NCBI GenBank assembly: GCA_022508725.1
Contig: JAFLUR010000025.1
Span: 1 to 13,650 of the forward strand
Origin: Oscillospiraceae bacterium
Lineage (GTDB): Bacteria > Bacillota > Clostridia > UBA1381
Reading direction: 5' to 3'
Length of the DNA: 13,650 bases
This document shows positions 6,796 through 13,571 of this stretch, in pieces; position 1 is the stretch's first letter; every line of letters begins with the position of its first letter. Both the position numbers and the translations under genes were made by a program. Under the pieces are notes generated by a model, which had not been told where the DNA came from, ran no database searches, and saw nothing but the letters and a program-made list of their open reading frames with translations.

Positions 6796-9225
6796 TTATT
6801 TCCCCGTAAAAAAACTGTTTGCATAGTTTACCGATGCAAGGGCGTCCTTTGCGTAAAAATCCGCGCCTATCATATCCGCGTACTCCTGCGTAAGGACCGC
6901 GCCGCCGACAAATACGCGCACGTCAAGCCCTTCCGCGCGTATTGCCTTTATGGTGTCCTCCATGCTTACAACGGTCGTAGTCATAAGCGCGCTGAGACCG
7001 CACAGGTGAATATTTTCGCGTTTAAGCGTGTCAACGATAACCTCGGGCGCAACGTCCTTGCCGAGATCAAGCACGTCATAGCCGTAGTTTTCGAGCAGCA
7101 CCTTTACGATATTTTTGCCTATGTCGTGTATATCGCCCTTTACGGTGGCTATCAATATCCTGCCCCTCGATTCCCGGTTCGAGCCGCTTTTTTCCATATA
7201 AAGCTTTATCGCCTCAAAGGAATTTTTGACCGTTTCGGCGCTCTTCATAAGCTGCGGCAGGAACATACTCCCCTTTTCGAATTCTGCGCCCACCGCGTCG
7301 AGAGCGGTCACAAGCACATTGTTTATTATATCGAGCGGCTGCATTTGTGCAAGCAAAGCGTCGGTTTGCTCAAACGAAAGAGATGAAAGTCCGTTTACGA
7401 TTATATCGAACAGCCTGTCCGCCTTTTCGTTTCCGAGAGATTTTCTTTTTTTCGTTTCATCGGCTTTTCTCACCAAAGAAGCGGAGGACGAAACGGTCGT
7501 GTTTGAGTACACGCTTATATATTTTTCGCAGTTCTCGTCATATCCGGCAAGGGCGCAGTAGGAATAATAGCTGTTCATCATAAGATCGGAGAGGGGGTTT
7601 ATTATACACAGATCGAGTCCGCTGCCGAGCGCGAGGGCAAAGAACGCTGAGCTTATGACCTCACGGCAGGGAAGTCCGAACGATATATTCGACACGCCGA
7701 GAATGGTTTTCACGCCAAGCTTCTCCTTTATCATTTTAAGCGCCTTTATCGTTTCCGCCGACTCCTTTTGCTGTGCGCTCACCGTAAGGGTAAGAGCGTC
7801 TATCACGATATCCCTGCGTTTGATGCCGTAGCTTTCGGCGGTTTGAACTATCTTTTCCGCTATACGCAAACGTCCCTCCGCCGTTTGGGGTATTCCGTCC
7901 TCATCAAGGGTAAGCGCGATTATCATGCCGCCGTATTTCTTGACGATCGGAAATACCGCCTCCATTACCTCCCGTTTTCCGTTTACCGAATTTATCAGAG
8001 CCTTGCCGTTGTATTGACGCAGCGCCGCCTCTATGACCGGCGGTTCGGAGCTGTCTGCCTGCAAGGGAAGATTTGTGACCGATTGCAGGGCGGTTATCGT
8101 CTTTACCATCATTTCCTTTTCGTCTATTTCCGGAAGTCCGACGTTTACGTCAAGGATATGCGCGCCGGCGTCACGCTGTGCGGTTGCCTCTTCGAGGATA
8201 TAGGACATATTTCCCTCGCGCAGAGCCTCTTTCAGCTTTTTCTTTCCCGTGGGATTTATCCTCTCGCCGACGATAAGCGGTATATCGCCGACAAAAACCG
8301 CCTGTGAATATGAAGTTACGACAGAATAGCTTTTCTCGGTTACGGACGGCTTTATGCCCGCGCATTTTTTTACGGCGGCGCGGATATGCTCCGGAGTGGT
8401 TCCGCAGCAGCCCCCCAGCACGCTTGTTCCGAGCTTTGCTATTTCAAAAAGCCCGTCCGCGAATTCATCCGGACCGACCATATATACGGTCTGCCCGTTT
8501 TCTATTGCCGGCAGTCCCGCGTTCGGCTGCGCCATTATCGGGATCGATGCGGCATCTTGAAGCTCTTTCATTATTTCGGCTATAACATCCGGTCCGTAGC
8601 CGCAGTTTACGCCGATACAATCCGCGCCCAATCCCTCCAAAATCGACGTCATTATAAGCGCGTCGGCGCCGGTAAGCGTTTTTTTGTTTTTATCGAAGGT
8701 CATTGTGCAGAATACCGGCAGGGAGGTATTTTCTTTGGCGGCAAGAACGGCGGCTTTTGCCTCCTTTGTGTCGGACATGGTTTCTATGAGTATTATATCC
8801 GCGCCTGCCTTTTCGGCTTCTGAGCATACATAAGCAAAGGCGCTGTATGCGTCGTCAAAGCTGAGGTCGCCGAGCGGTTCAAGCAGCTTTCCGGTAGGTC
8901 CCGTGTCAAATGCGACATATCTTTCCTTGCCGCCGACCTCATCCGCGGCAAGGCGCGCAATATTCACGGCAGCCTTTATAATATCCTCGAGGGGATAATC
9001 GAATTCGGCTTTAAGCGGATTTGCGCCGAATGTGTTTGTCGTAATTATATCGCAGCCCGCAAGCAGATATTCCCTGTGAATATCCTTTATAAGTCCGGGG
9101 GACGATATATTGAGATTTTCGGGTATTTCACCGCCGCCGAGACCGCGTTTCTGGAGCATACTGCCCATTGCGCCGTCAAAAAACAGCAGCTCTTTTCCCA
9201 ATCTCGATAGTATTCTTTTATCCAT
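6796..9225 (-). CDS. metH: Cobalamin-dependent methionine synthase lacking the activation domain
   Basis: This 809-residue cytoplasmic enzyme moves a methyl group from 5-methyltetrahydrofolate to homocysteine through cobalamin, making methionine. Domains in order: homocysteine S-methyltransferase, about 5-290, with FDGAMGSMLQ and zinc ligands Cys208 (GVNCGYG), Cys273 and Cys274 (GGCCGTTPEH); pterin-binding domain, about 310-560, with VGERINPTGKKK and DVNVGLPEIDEKEM; cobalamin cap helices, about 600-680; and a Rossmann cobalamin domain, about 688-809, with the D-x-H-x-x-G signature at Asp698, His700 and Gly703, His700 being the expected lower cobalt ligand. The stop follows this domain directly, so the C-terminal AdoMet-binding reactivation domain of Escherichia coli MetH (about 1,230 residues) is absent. 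Clostridial MetH is often built this way, with reactivation supplied by a separate protein. The start ATG is 9223-9225, with a somewhat distant GGAAAGG. A consensus promoter lies upstream. Confidence 0.93.
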   Translation of the reverse strand: MDKRILSRLGKELLFFDGAMGSMLQKRGLGGGEIPENLNISSPGLIKDIHREYLLAGCDIITTNTFGANPLKAEFDYPLEDIIKAAVNIARLAADEVGGKERYVAFDTGPTGKLLEPLGDLSFDDAYSAFAYVCSEAEKAGADIILIETMSDTKEAKAAVLAAKENTSLPVFCTMTFDKNKKTLTGADALIMTSILEGLGADCIGVNCGYGPDVIAEIMKELQDAASIPIMAQPNAGLPAIENGQTVYMVGPDEFADGLFEIAKLGTSVLGGCCGTTPEHIRAAVKKCAGIKPSVTEKSYSVVTSYSQAVFVGDIPLIVGERINPTGKKKLKEALREGNMSYILEEATAQRDAGAHILDVNVGLPEIDEKEMMVKTITALQSVTNLPLQADSSEPPVIEAALRQYNGKALINSVNGKREVMEAVFPIVKKYGGMIIALTLDEDGIPQTAEGRLRIAEKIVQTAESYGIKRRDIVIDALTLTVSAQQKESAETIKALKMIKEKLGVKTILGVSNISFGLPCREVISSAFFALALGSGLDLCIINPLSDLMMNSYYSYCALAGYDENCEKYISVYSNTTVSSSASLVRKADETKKRKSLGNEKADRLFDIIVNGLSSLSFEQTDALLAQMQPLDIINNVLVTALDAVGAEFEKGSMFLPQLMKSAETVKNSFEAIKLYMEKSGSNRESRGRILIATVKGDIHDIGKNIVKVLLENYGYDVLDLGKDVAPEVIVDTLKRENIHLCGLSALMTTTVVSMEDTIKAIRAEGLDVRVFVGGAVLTQEYADMIGADFYAKDALASVNYANSFFTGK

Positions 9226-9264
9226 ACAATTTTCACTGCCTTTCCGCTCTCAAACCCATCGGAT

Positions 9265-9277
9265 TATCAAGTTGATA
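9265..9277. promoter_or_regulatory. Palindrome just downstream of the metH promoter, possible operator
   Basis: TATCAAGTTGATA is an inverted repeat (TATCAA, central base, TTGATA). It lies about 14 bases past the -10 box, inside the roughly 60-base metH leader, where a bound repressor could block transcription. No regulator is encoded beside it, and I do not assign it to a family. Confidence 0.45.
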
Positions 9278-9290
9278 GTATCTGTTTTTA

Positions 9291-9319
9291 ATAATACAAT
9301 AATAAATGAAAATTGTCAA
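9291..9319 (-). promoter_or_regulatory. Near-consensus sigma-A promoter of metH
   Basis: Read on the minus strand, a perfect -35 box TTGACA (9314-9319) is separated by exactly 17 bases from a -10 box TATTAT (9291-9296, one mismatch to TATAAT). Transcription should begin near 9284, giving a leader of about 60 bases, too short for an S-box or cobalamin riboswitch. It would drive metH and probably the DUF512 gene. The upstream deacetylase stop is only about 17 bases away, with no clear terminator between. Confidence 0.88.
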
Positions 9320-9335
9320 GGACGGTCGGATATTT

Positions 9336-10085
9336 TTATTTGTTTTTGTGTTGCCTGCCGGTGTGATCTATGGTATAATTATCCTTATATATCATATTTT
9401 CGGTAAGCGTGAATGTATAATTTTCCGAAAGCTTTTCGAGAATACGGGGAAGAACGTCCTTTGTATATTTTGTGCCGTTGTGGAACAGAATAATATCGCC
9501 GGGCTTGGTTTTTTGAACAACGCGGTTATATATTTCATCGGCGGAAATATCAGTCCAGTCAAGGCTGTCAACGCTCCATTGTATATAAAACCGTCCGGTA
9601 TTCCCGCATTGGCGGATAAGAGTGTCGTTGTATTCGCCGTACGGAGCGCGGAAAAGGACGGGTCTTTTGCCCGTAACGGATTCTATGAGCGAATCGCATT
9701 TATCCATATCGGACAGCATTTGTTGGGCGGTAAGATTGTTGAAATGAGCGTGCGAATAGGAATGATTTGCGACGGTATGACCGTTTTCGCTGAGCTTTTT
9801 CACGGCATCGGGGTATTTTTCCACCCAGTCGCCTACGGCGAAAAATGTTGCGGGACAGTTGTATTTTGCAAGAGTTTCGATTACGGAGTCGATATCGTCG
9901 GCACTCCACGCGCAGTCAAAGGTGATCGATATTTCATTTTTTTCGGTATCGACGCAATAAACGGGTATCTCTTTGGGTGACGATGAGGCGGCGATATAAC
10001 GTCCGCTTACGATAAACCCGGCGGCAAGCGCGGAAAGAAGGATTACCGATAAAATCAGACGTATGTTTACTACATAGAATTTCAA
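9336..10085 (-). CDS. Membrane-anchored polysaccharide deacetylase (NodB domain, carbohydrate esterase 4 family)
   Basis: This 249-residue protein carries one N-terminal membrane segment (about residues 9-28) and an external NodB domain (about 50-230). The family removes acetyl groups from chitin-like glycans or peptidoglycan. Motifs in order: TFDCAW with Asp57, HSYSH with His108 and His112, RAPYG (146-150), DSLDW (173-177) and FHNG with His202. The second aspartate of the usual TFDDG motif, a metal ligand in classical members, is Cys58 here. FD-x-AW variants occur in the PdaB-like sporulation branch, so a sporulation or wall-modification role is possible but unproven. The start is TTG at 10083-10085: AAGGAG lies 11 bases upstream, and no ATG occurs before the membrane segment. 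It is divergent from htrA across about 290 bases. Confidence 0.88.
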   Translation of the reverse strand: MKFYVVNIRLILSVILLSALAAGFIVSGRYIAASSSPKEIPVYCVDTEKNEISITFDCAWSADDIDSVIETLAKYNCPATFFAVGDWVEKYPDAVKKLSENGHTVANHSYSHAHFNNLTAQQMLSDMDKCDSLIESVTGKRPVLFRAPYGEYNDTLIRQCGNTGRFYIQWSVDSLDWTDISADEIYNRVVQKTKPGDIILFHNGTKYTKDVLPRILEKLSENYTFTLTENMIYKDNYTIDHTGRQHKNK

Positions 10086-10096
10086 AACAAATCACT

Positions 10097-10102
10097 CTCC
10101 TT
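10097..10102 (-). promoter_or_regulatory. Ribosome binding site supporting a TTG start for the deacetylase
   Basis: AAGGAG on the minus strand lies 11 bases before the TTG at 10083-10085. An in-frame stop lies between this site and the TTG, so no upstream start can use it. Confidence 0.7.
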
Positions 10103-10266
10103 AAATGTCTGTTAAATAGATATTCATATATAATGTGAAATATGAAATATGCACCGTGTATTCATAATTTATTCATAAAAATAACAAATAAAATTTACTT
10201 TATTATCACAATAATATCAAAGAGAAGGTTTATTATATATTACAGAAAAAAGATCAAGGCTCTTGC

Positions 10267-10351
10267 GGTCGGTCCGACCTGCTTTTGTCTTTATCCTTTA
10301 TAAAAGACTTTGCAAAAAATTTTCGCGGCGGCATAAATACGGTTTGCCGCG
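10267..10351 (+). promoter_or_regulatory. Structured 5' leader of htrA with three hairpins
   Basis: Three inverted repeats follow one another before the htrA start: GGTCGG-T-CCGACC at 10267-10279, GTCTTT (10287-10292) with AAAGAC (10303-10308), and CGCGGC (10324-10329) with GCCGCG (10346-10351). The last ends 8 bases before the ribosome binding site AAAGAGG (10360-10366). The first is a near-perfect palindrome and could be a protein-binding site rather than RNA structure. Upstream A+T-rich DNA probably holds the promoter, but no -35/-10 pair stands out. Confidence 0.45.
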
Positions 10352-10374
10352 GCTTTGGGAAAGAGGTTTTATTT

Positions 10375-11610
10375 ATGGATTACAATGATTATCAAAACTA
10401 TGTGGACAGTATGGAGAACGGCGGAAAAAACAAAAAGGGAATGACGATGGGCAAAATAACCGCGGCATGCATATCTTCCGCTTTGGCGGCGAGCATATGC
10501 ACGGGAGCGATGTTTTCGTTTGTTCTTAAAGCGAATAACAACGACGGCGGTGATACCGGCGGCAATAATGCCGGTATAGGCACACAGATGCAGACGCAGG
10601 ATACCGGCGGCGATGATATGGGTCTTACGCAGATGTCGAACAATTTCGGAAAGAAGGTGCTTACCGCGGCGCAGATAGCCGAGAAGGTCGGACCGAGTGT
10701 TGTGGGTGTCATAAATAAGGCTAAGGTCGAGCCCAAGAGATTTTACGATCCGTTTTCGGGCAGGTACTATTATTATCAGGACCCGTCAACGGAGGGCAAT
10801 GTGGTAGAGCAGGGCAGCGGTTCGGGTATTATTATTTCCTCCGACGGATATATTGTGACGAATAACCATGTTATAGAGGGAGCGACCGAGGTCACGGTCA
10901 TTCTGAATGACGGTACGGAGCTTGCGGCGGAGATCGTGGGCGCGGATGAAAAAACCGACTTGGCGGTTTTGAAGGTGGCGGGAACGGATATGCCAGCGGC
11001 GGTTTTGGGCGATTCCACTACGGCAAAGGCGGGAGAGCTTGCCGTGGCTATAGGAAATCCGCTCGGTCAGGAGCTTGCGGGTTCGGTTACGGCAGGTGTT
11101 GTGAGTGCGGTAAACCGTAAGCTCAATATCGGCAGCAAGAGTCTTACTCTTATTCAGACCGATGCGGCGATAAATCCCGGAAATTCGGGCGGAGCGCTGG
11201 TTAATCAATACGGCGAGGTCATAGGTATCAATACGGTAAAGCTTTCCACATCCGGAGTTGAGGGATTGGGATTTGCAATTGCAATATCCGAGGCAAAACC
11301 GATCATAGACAATCTTAAATCAAACGGATATGTTTCGGGCAGACCGCTGGTCGGAATATCGGTTTCAAATACGAATTACGGTCTGTCCGTGGCGGAAGTG
11401 GCAAAGGGCGGAGCCGCGGAAAAAGCAGGCATTAAGGTAGGCGATCTGATAATAAAAGCGGACGGAACGGCGGTCAAGAACAGAGACGTATTAAATGAGA
11501 TGCGCGACGCGAAAAAGCCGGGTGACACCATGGTGTTGACGGTCATGCGTGACGGTGAGCTTATAGACATAACCGTTGTTCTCGGAGAGGAACAGAAACC
11601 GGAAAATTAA
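10375..11610 (+). CDS. htrA: Membrane-anchored HtrA/DegP-family serine protease with one PDZ domain
   Basis: This 411-residue envelope protease should degrade or refold damaged exported proteins. A short cytoplasmic tail (1-26) precedes a membrane segment (about 27-52), then a low-complexity Gly/Asn/Asp/Gln linker (about 53-90). The trypsin-like domain (about 95-320) shows the full triad: His165 in TNNHVIEG, Asp195 in KTDLAVLK and Ser271 in NPGNSGGAL. One PDZ domain follows (about 325-405), with VGISV, GGAAEKAGIKVGDLI and DGTAV. Length and order match Gram-positive HtrA/YyxA-type proteins. The ATG at 10375 has AAAGAGG 8 bases upstream; an in-frame TTG at 10285 would add 30 residues across the leader hairpins and is disfavoured. 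The murC gene downstream has its own upstream region, so htrA is probably a single-gene unit. Confidence 0.93.
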   Translation: MDYNDYQNYVDSMENGGKNKKGMTMGKITAACISSALAASICTGAMFSFVLKANNNDGGDTGGNNAGIGTQMQTQDTGGDDMGLTQMSNNFGKKVLTAAQIAEKVGPSVVGVINKAKVEPKRFYDPFSGRYYYYQDPSTEGNVVEQGSGSGIIISSDGYIVTNNHVIEGATEVTVILNDGTELAAEIVGADEKTDLAVLKVAGTDMPAAVLGDSTTAKAGELAVAIGNPLGQELAGSVTAGVVSAVNRKLNIGSKSLTLIQTDAAINPGNSGGALVNQYGEVIGINTVKLSTSGVEGLGFAIAISEAKPIIDNLKSNGYVSGRPLVGISVSNTNYGLSVAEVAKGGAAEKAGIKVGDLIIKADGTAVKNRDVLNEMRDAKKPGDTMVLTVMRDGELIDITVVLGEEQKPEN

Positions 11611-11639
11611 ATAATATGTGTTTTTTTGAAATTCGGAAT

Positions 11640-11841
11640 TAAGGAAACACTGAATAAATCCCAATATCAAAAAATAATTTTTAGCACCGGGGTTGGTCGT
11701 AAACTTCCGTTTTACTGCGCACCCATGCAGACCGGGGTTGGTCGTAAACTTCCGTTTTACTGCGCACCCATGCAACCCGGAATCAGCGTATATTTTTTCG
11801 TAAATTATTTTTTGGATTACCTTTAAATCAGTGTTTCCTAA
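11640..11841. mobile_element. MITE-like non-autonomous element, about 196 bp, with TAA target duplication
   Basis: The outer ends GGAAACACTGA (11643-11653) and TCAGTGTTTCC (11828-11838) are perfect 11-bp inverted repeats. A second inner pair, CAAAAAATAATTT (11668-11680) and its complement (11802-11814), is also perfect at 13 bp, separated from the outer pair by 14 and 13 bases. TAA directly flanks both ends (11640-11642 and 11839-11841), as expected of a 3-bp target duplication. There is no transposase. The small size and terminal inverted repeats fit a miniature element moved by a transposase elsewhere in the genome. IS5-family groups with a 3-bp TNA target are one candidate source, which is inference. 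Confidence 0.72.
11686..11774. repeat. 45-bp tandem duplication inside the MITE-like element
   Basis: Copy one (11686-11730) and copy two (11731-11774) are identical over 44 bases, with no mismatches. Each begins ACCGGGGTTGGTCG and contains two small inverted repeats, ACC-GGGGTT-GGT and GTAAAC-TTCC-GTTTTAC. The G+C-rich unit contrasts with the A+T-rich arms. Because 45 is a multiple of three, both strands translate into repeated 15-residue peptides, which can create false genes. Confidence 0.92.
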
Positions 11842-11885
11842 AAAAAGCGTAACGTTTTGCGAAAGGCATACGGTGCGCTTTTTTT
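11840..11885. terminator. Bidirectional intrinsic terminator next to the MITE-like element
   Basis: AGCGTA (11846-11851) pairs with TGCGCT (11874-11879) through one G-T pair, and CG (11853-11854) with CG (11871-11872), flanked by seven A before and seven T after. It probably terminated htrA before the element inserted between the gene and this site. Confidence 0.65.
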
Positions 11886-12006
11886 GCTTTGCGAAACAAT
11901 AATGGAGTGTGAATATCGGAAATTGCCGGTTTTGACGGCACTTTGTCATATTTTTTCGATATCGGAAGTGCGTTTTTGTATAAATTATAAAATTTTAAGA
12001 AAGATA

Positions 12007-12035
12007 TTTTAATTTCGCTCGTTTTGATATATAAT
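12007..12035 (+). promoter_or_regulatory. Candidate murC promoter
   Basis: A perfect -10 box TATAAT lies at 12030-12035. Seventeen bases upstream is TTTTAA (12007-12012), a weak match to TTGACA. Transcription would begin near 12042, giving a leader of about 43 bases. The ribosome binding site GGAAGGA (12068-12074) lies 10 bases before the ATG. Confidence 0.5.
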
Positions 12036-12084
12036 AATAGATAATGATTGATTTGTCGGTTTGTAACGGAAGGAATGTGTTATT

Positions 12085-13473
12085 ATGTCATATTTTGATT
12101 TTGAAAGTATAAGTAAAAACGCGCATATTCATTTTATAGGAATAGGCGGTATAAGCATGAGCGGACTTGCGCAGATTTTGTTGAAAAACGGCTATACGGT
12201 GTCGGGGTCGGACAGGACCGAGAGCCATATAACCGAAAAGCTGCAAAAGCTGGGAATAAAGGTTTACATAGGTCAGCGCGCGGAAAATACGGACGGCGCG
12301 GAGCTTATTGTGTATACCGCGGCAATGCACGAGGATAATCCGGAAATGCGGGCGGCGAGAGCGTCCGGAAAGCCTGTTATCACCCGCGCGGAATGTCTGG
12401 GGTCGATCATGCGGAAATACAAAAACAGCGTGTGCATAGCCGGAACACACGGAAAAACCACCACAACATCGATACTTTCACACGCGTTTATGAAATGCGG
12501 CATGGATCCGACAATAAGCATAGGCGGTGAGCTTGACTTAATAGGCGGAAATATACGCACGGGGGGGAATGAGCTGTTTATAACCGAGGCGTGCGAGTAT
12601 TCAAACAGCTTCCTCGAATTTTTTCCGTCGATAGCTCTTATAACGAACATTGAGGCGGATCATCTTGACTTTTTTAAAGATCTGGATGATATAATAAACA
12701 GCTTTGCAAAATTTGCGTCTCTTACGAGGTTTGCAAAAGACGGGGGATGCGTTATAGCCTGCGGAGAGGATGAAAATATCAAAAAGGCTCTTGCGGGGCG
12801 GGATTTGAATGTCGTTACCTACGGACTTTCGGATAAGTGCGACTATTATGCCGGGAATATAGTGTTCAAGGGCGGATTTCCGGCGTTTGACGTATATAAA
12901 AACGGCGAAAGGCTCTGTTCGCCGGCTCTTAATGTGCCGGGAATGCACAATGTCCTGAATACGCTTGCCTCCGTTGCGGTGTGCGACCGGCTCGGGGCGG
13001 ATATAGGCAGGGCGGCAGCCGGAATAGAGGAATTTAGGGGCGTAAAACGGAGATTTGAAAAAAGAGGCGAATATAACGGCGCGGTCATAATAGATGATTA
13101 CGCGCATCATCCGACCGAGATACGGGCAACGCTTGAGGCGGCACAGAGGTTCGAAAGAAATAAGCTGTGGTGTGTGTTCCAATCGCACACCTATTCGAGA
13201 ACAAGAACGCTTTGGAAAGAGTTTACCGAGAGCTTCGATAATGTTGACGAGCTGATTATAACGCATATATATGCGGCGAGAGAAGAATTTGACGGAACAA
13301 GCCCCGAGCGCTTGGCGGAGGATATTGCCGCGCGGGGCGTTAGGGTCAGATATGTGGAAAGCTTTGAAGAAATTGCGGAGCTGCTCAAAAGGGAAATAGG
13401 CGAGGGCGACATTGTGTTTACAATGGGAGCGGGAGATGTGTGCGAGGTCGCGGATATGCTGTTTAAGGAATAA
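12085..13473 (+). CDS. murC: UDP-N-acetylmuramate--L-alanine ligase
   Basis: This 462-residue cytoplasmic enzyme joins L-alanine to UDP-N-acetylmuramic acid using ATP, the first amino-acid addition in peptidoglycan precursor synthesis. The N-terminal UDP-substrate domain (about 1-112) has the glycine loop GIGGISMSG (19-27) and GSDRTES. The central ATPase domain has the P-loop GTHGKTTTTS (120-129), EACEYSNSF and NIEADHLDFF. The C-terminal domain begins after PGMHNVLNTLA and includes GVKRRFE, DDYAHHPTEI and FQSHTYSRT, all typical of MurC. Length is normal for the family. The gene has its own -10 region and ribosome binding site. It stands outside the large division and cell-wall cluster, as is usual in many Firmicutes. 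Confidence 0.97.
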   Translation: MSYFDFESISKNAHIHFIGIGGISMSGLAQILLKNGYTVSGSDRTESHITEKLQKLGIKVYIGQRAENTDGAELIVYTAAMHEDNPEMRAARASGKPVITRAECLGSIMRKYKNSVCIAGTHGKTTTTSILSHAFMKCGMDPTISIGGELDLIGGNIRTGGNELFITEACEYSNSFLEFFPSIALITNIEADHLDFFKDLDDIINSFAKFASLTRFAKDGGCVIACGEDENIKKALAGRDLNVVTYGLSDKCDYYAGNIVFKGGFPAFDVYKNGERLCSPALNVPGMHNVLNTLASVAVCDRLGADIGRAAAGIEEFRGVKRRFEKRGEYNGAVIIDDYAHHPTEIRATLEAAQRFERNKLWCVFQSHTYSRTRTLWKEFTESFDNVDELIITHIYAAREEFDGTSPERLAEDIAARGVRVRYVESFEEIAELLKREIGEGDIVFTMGAGDVCEVADMLFKE

Positions 13474-13474
13474 T

Positions 13475-13506
13475 AAAAAAGTCCCGGCGCCTCCGTAATG
13501 CCGGAC
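13475..13506 (-). terminator. Minus-strand terminator hairpin between murC and the partial gene
   Basis: On the minus strand GTCCGGC (13500-13506) pairs with GCCGGGAC (13481-13488, one extra G) around an 11-base loop, followed by six T (13475-13480). It lies just after the murC stop and would be the second of two terminators met by transcription from the right. On the plus strand it is followed by A, not T, so it is not an obvious murC terminator. Confidence 0.65.
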
Positions 13507-13559
13507 AAAAAAATAAGCCTGCGCGGAACCCCTCAAAATCGAGTCTGCACAGGCTTATT
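13507..13559 (-). terminator. Terminator of the partial minus-strand gene
   Basis: AATAAGCCTG on the minus strand (13550-13559) pairs perfectly with CAGGCTTATT (13512-13521), with further pairing inside the loop and a T-run down to 13507. It begins about 12 bases past the stop of the partial gene. The plus strand continues ATT after the stem, so it may also help end murC transcripts. Confidence 0.75.
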
Positions 13560-13571
13560 ATTGCATATGTG

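Larger units (their letters stand above)
11611..12084. other. Long intergenic region between htrA and murC
   Basis: No credible gene lies in these 474 bases. In order they hold 29 bases of A+T-rich DNA after the htrA stop, a MITE-like element with direct flanks (11640-11841), a bidirectional terminator (about 11840-11885), a small hairpin TGCCG-GTTTTGA-CGGCA near 11925-11941, two ATATCGGAA copies about 45 bases apart, and the murC promoter and ribosome binding site. Confidence 0.7.

Noticed and set aside
5371..7386. 671-residue open frame on the plus strand
   Set aside because: It lies antisense to the DUF512 gene and the end of metH, has no recognisable domain or ribosome binding site, and both opposing genes have clear motifs.
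9226..9284. S-box or cobalamin riboswitch upstream of metH
   Set aside because: The predicted leader is only about 60 bases and lacks conserved riboswitch blocks.
10285..10374. Extended htrA start at TTG
   Set aside because: The extra 30 residues span leader hairpins and lack a good ribosome binding site, whereas the ATG at 10375 has one and begins a normal HtrA N-terminus.
11686..11774. Possible CRISPR repeats
   Set aside because: Two copies lie directly head to tail with no spacer between them, and there are no cas genes.
11626..11826. 66-residue open frame with a 15-residue repeated peptide
   Set aside because: It starts at TTG, and the repeat is a by-product of the 45-bp duplication in the MITE-like element, whose length is a multiple of three.
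11491..11949. 152-residue minus-strand open frame across the end of htrA and the element
   Set aside because: It overlaps htrA, the element and the terminator, with no family features; it is translated non-coding DNA.
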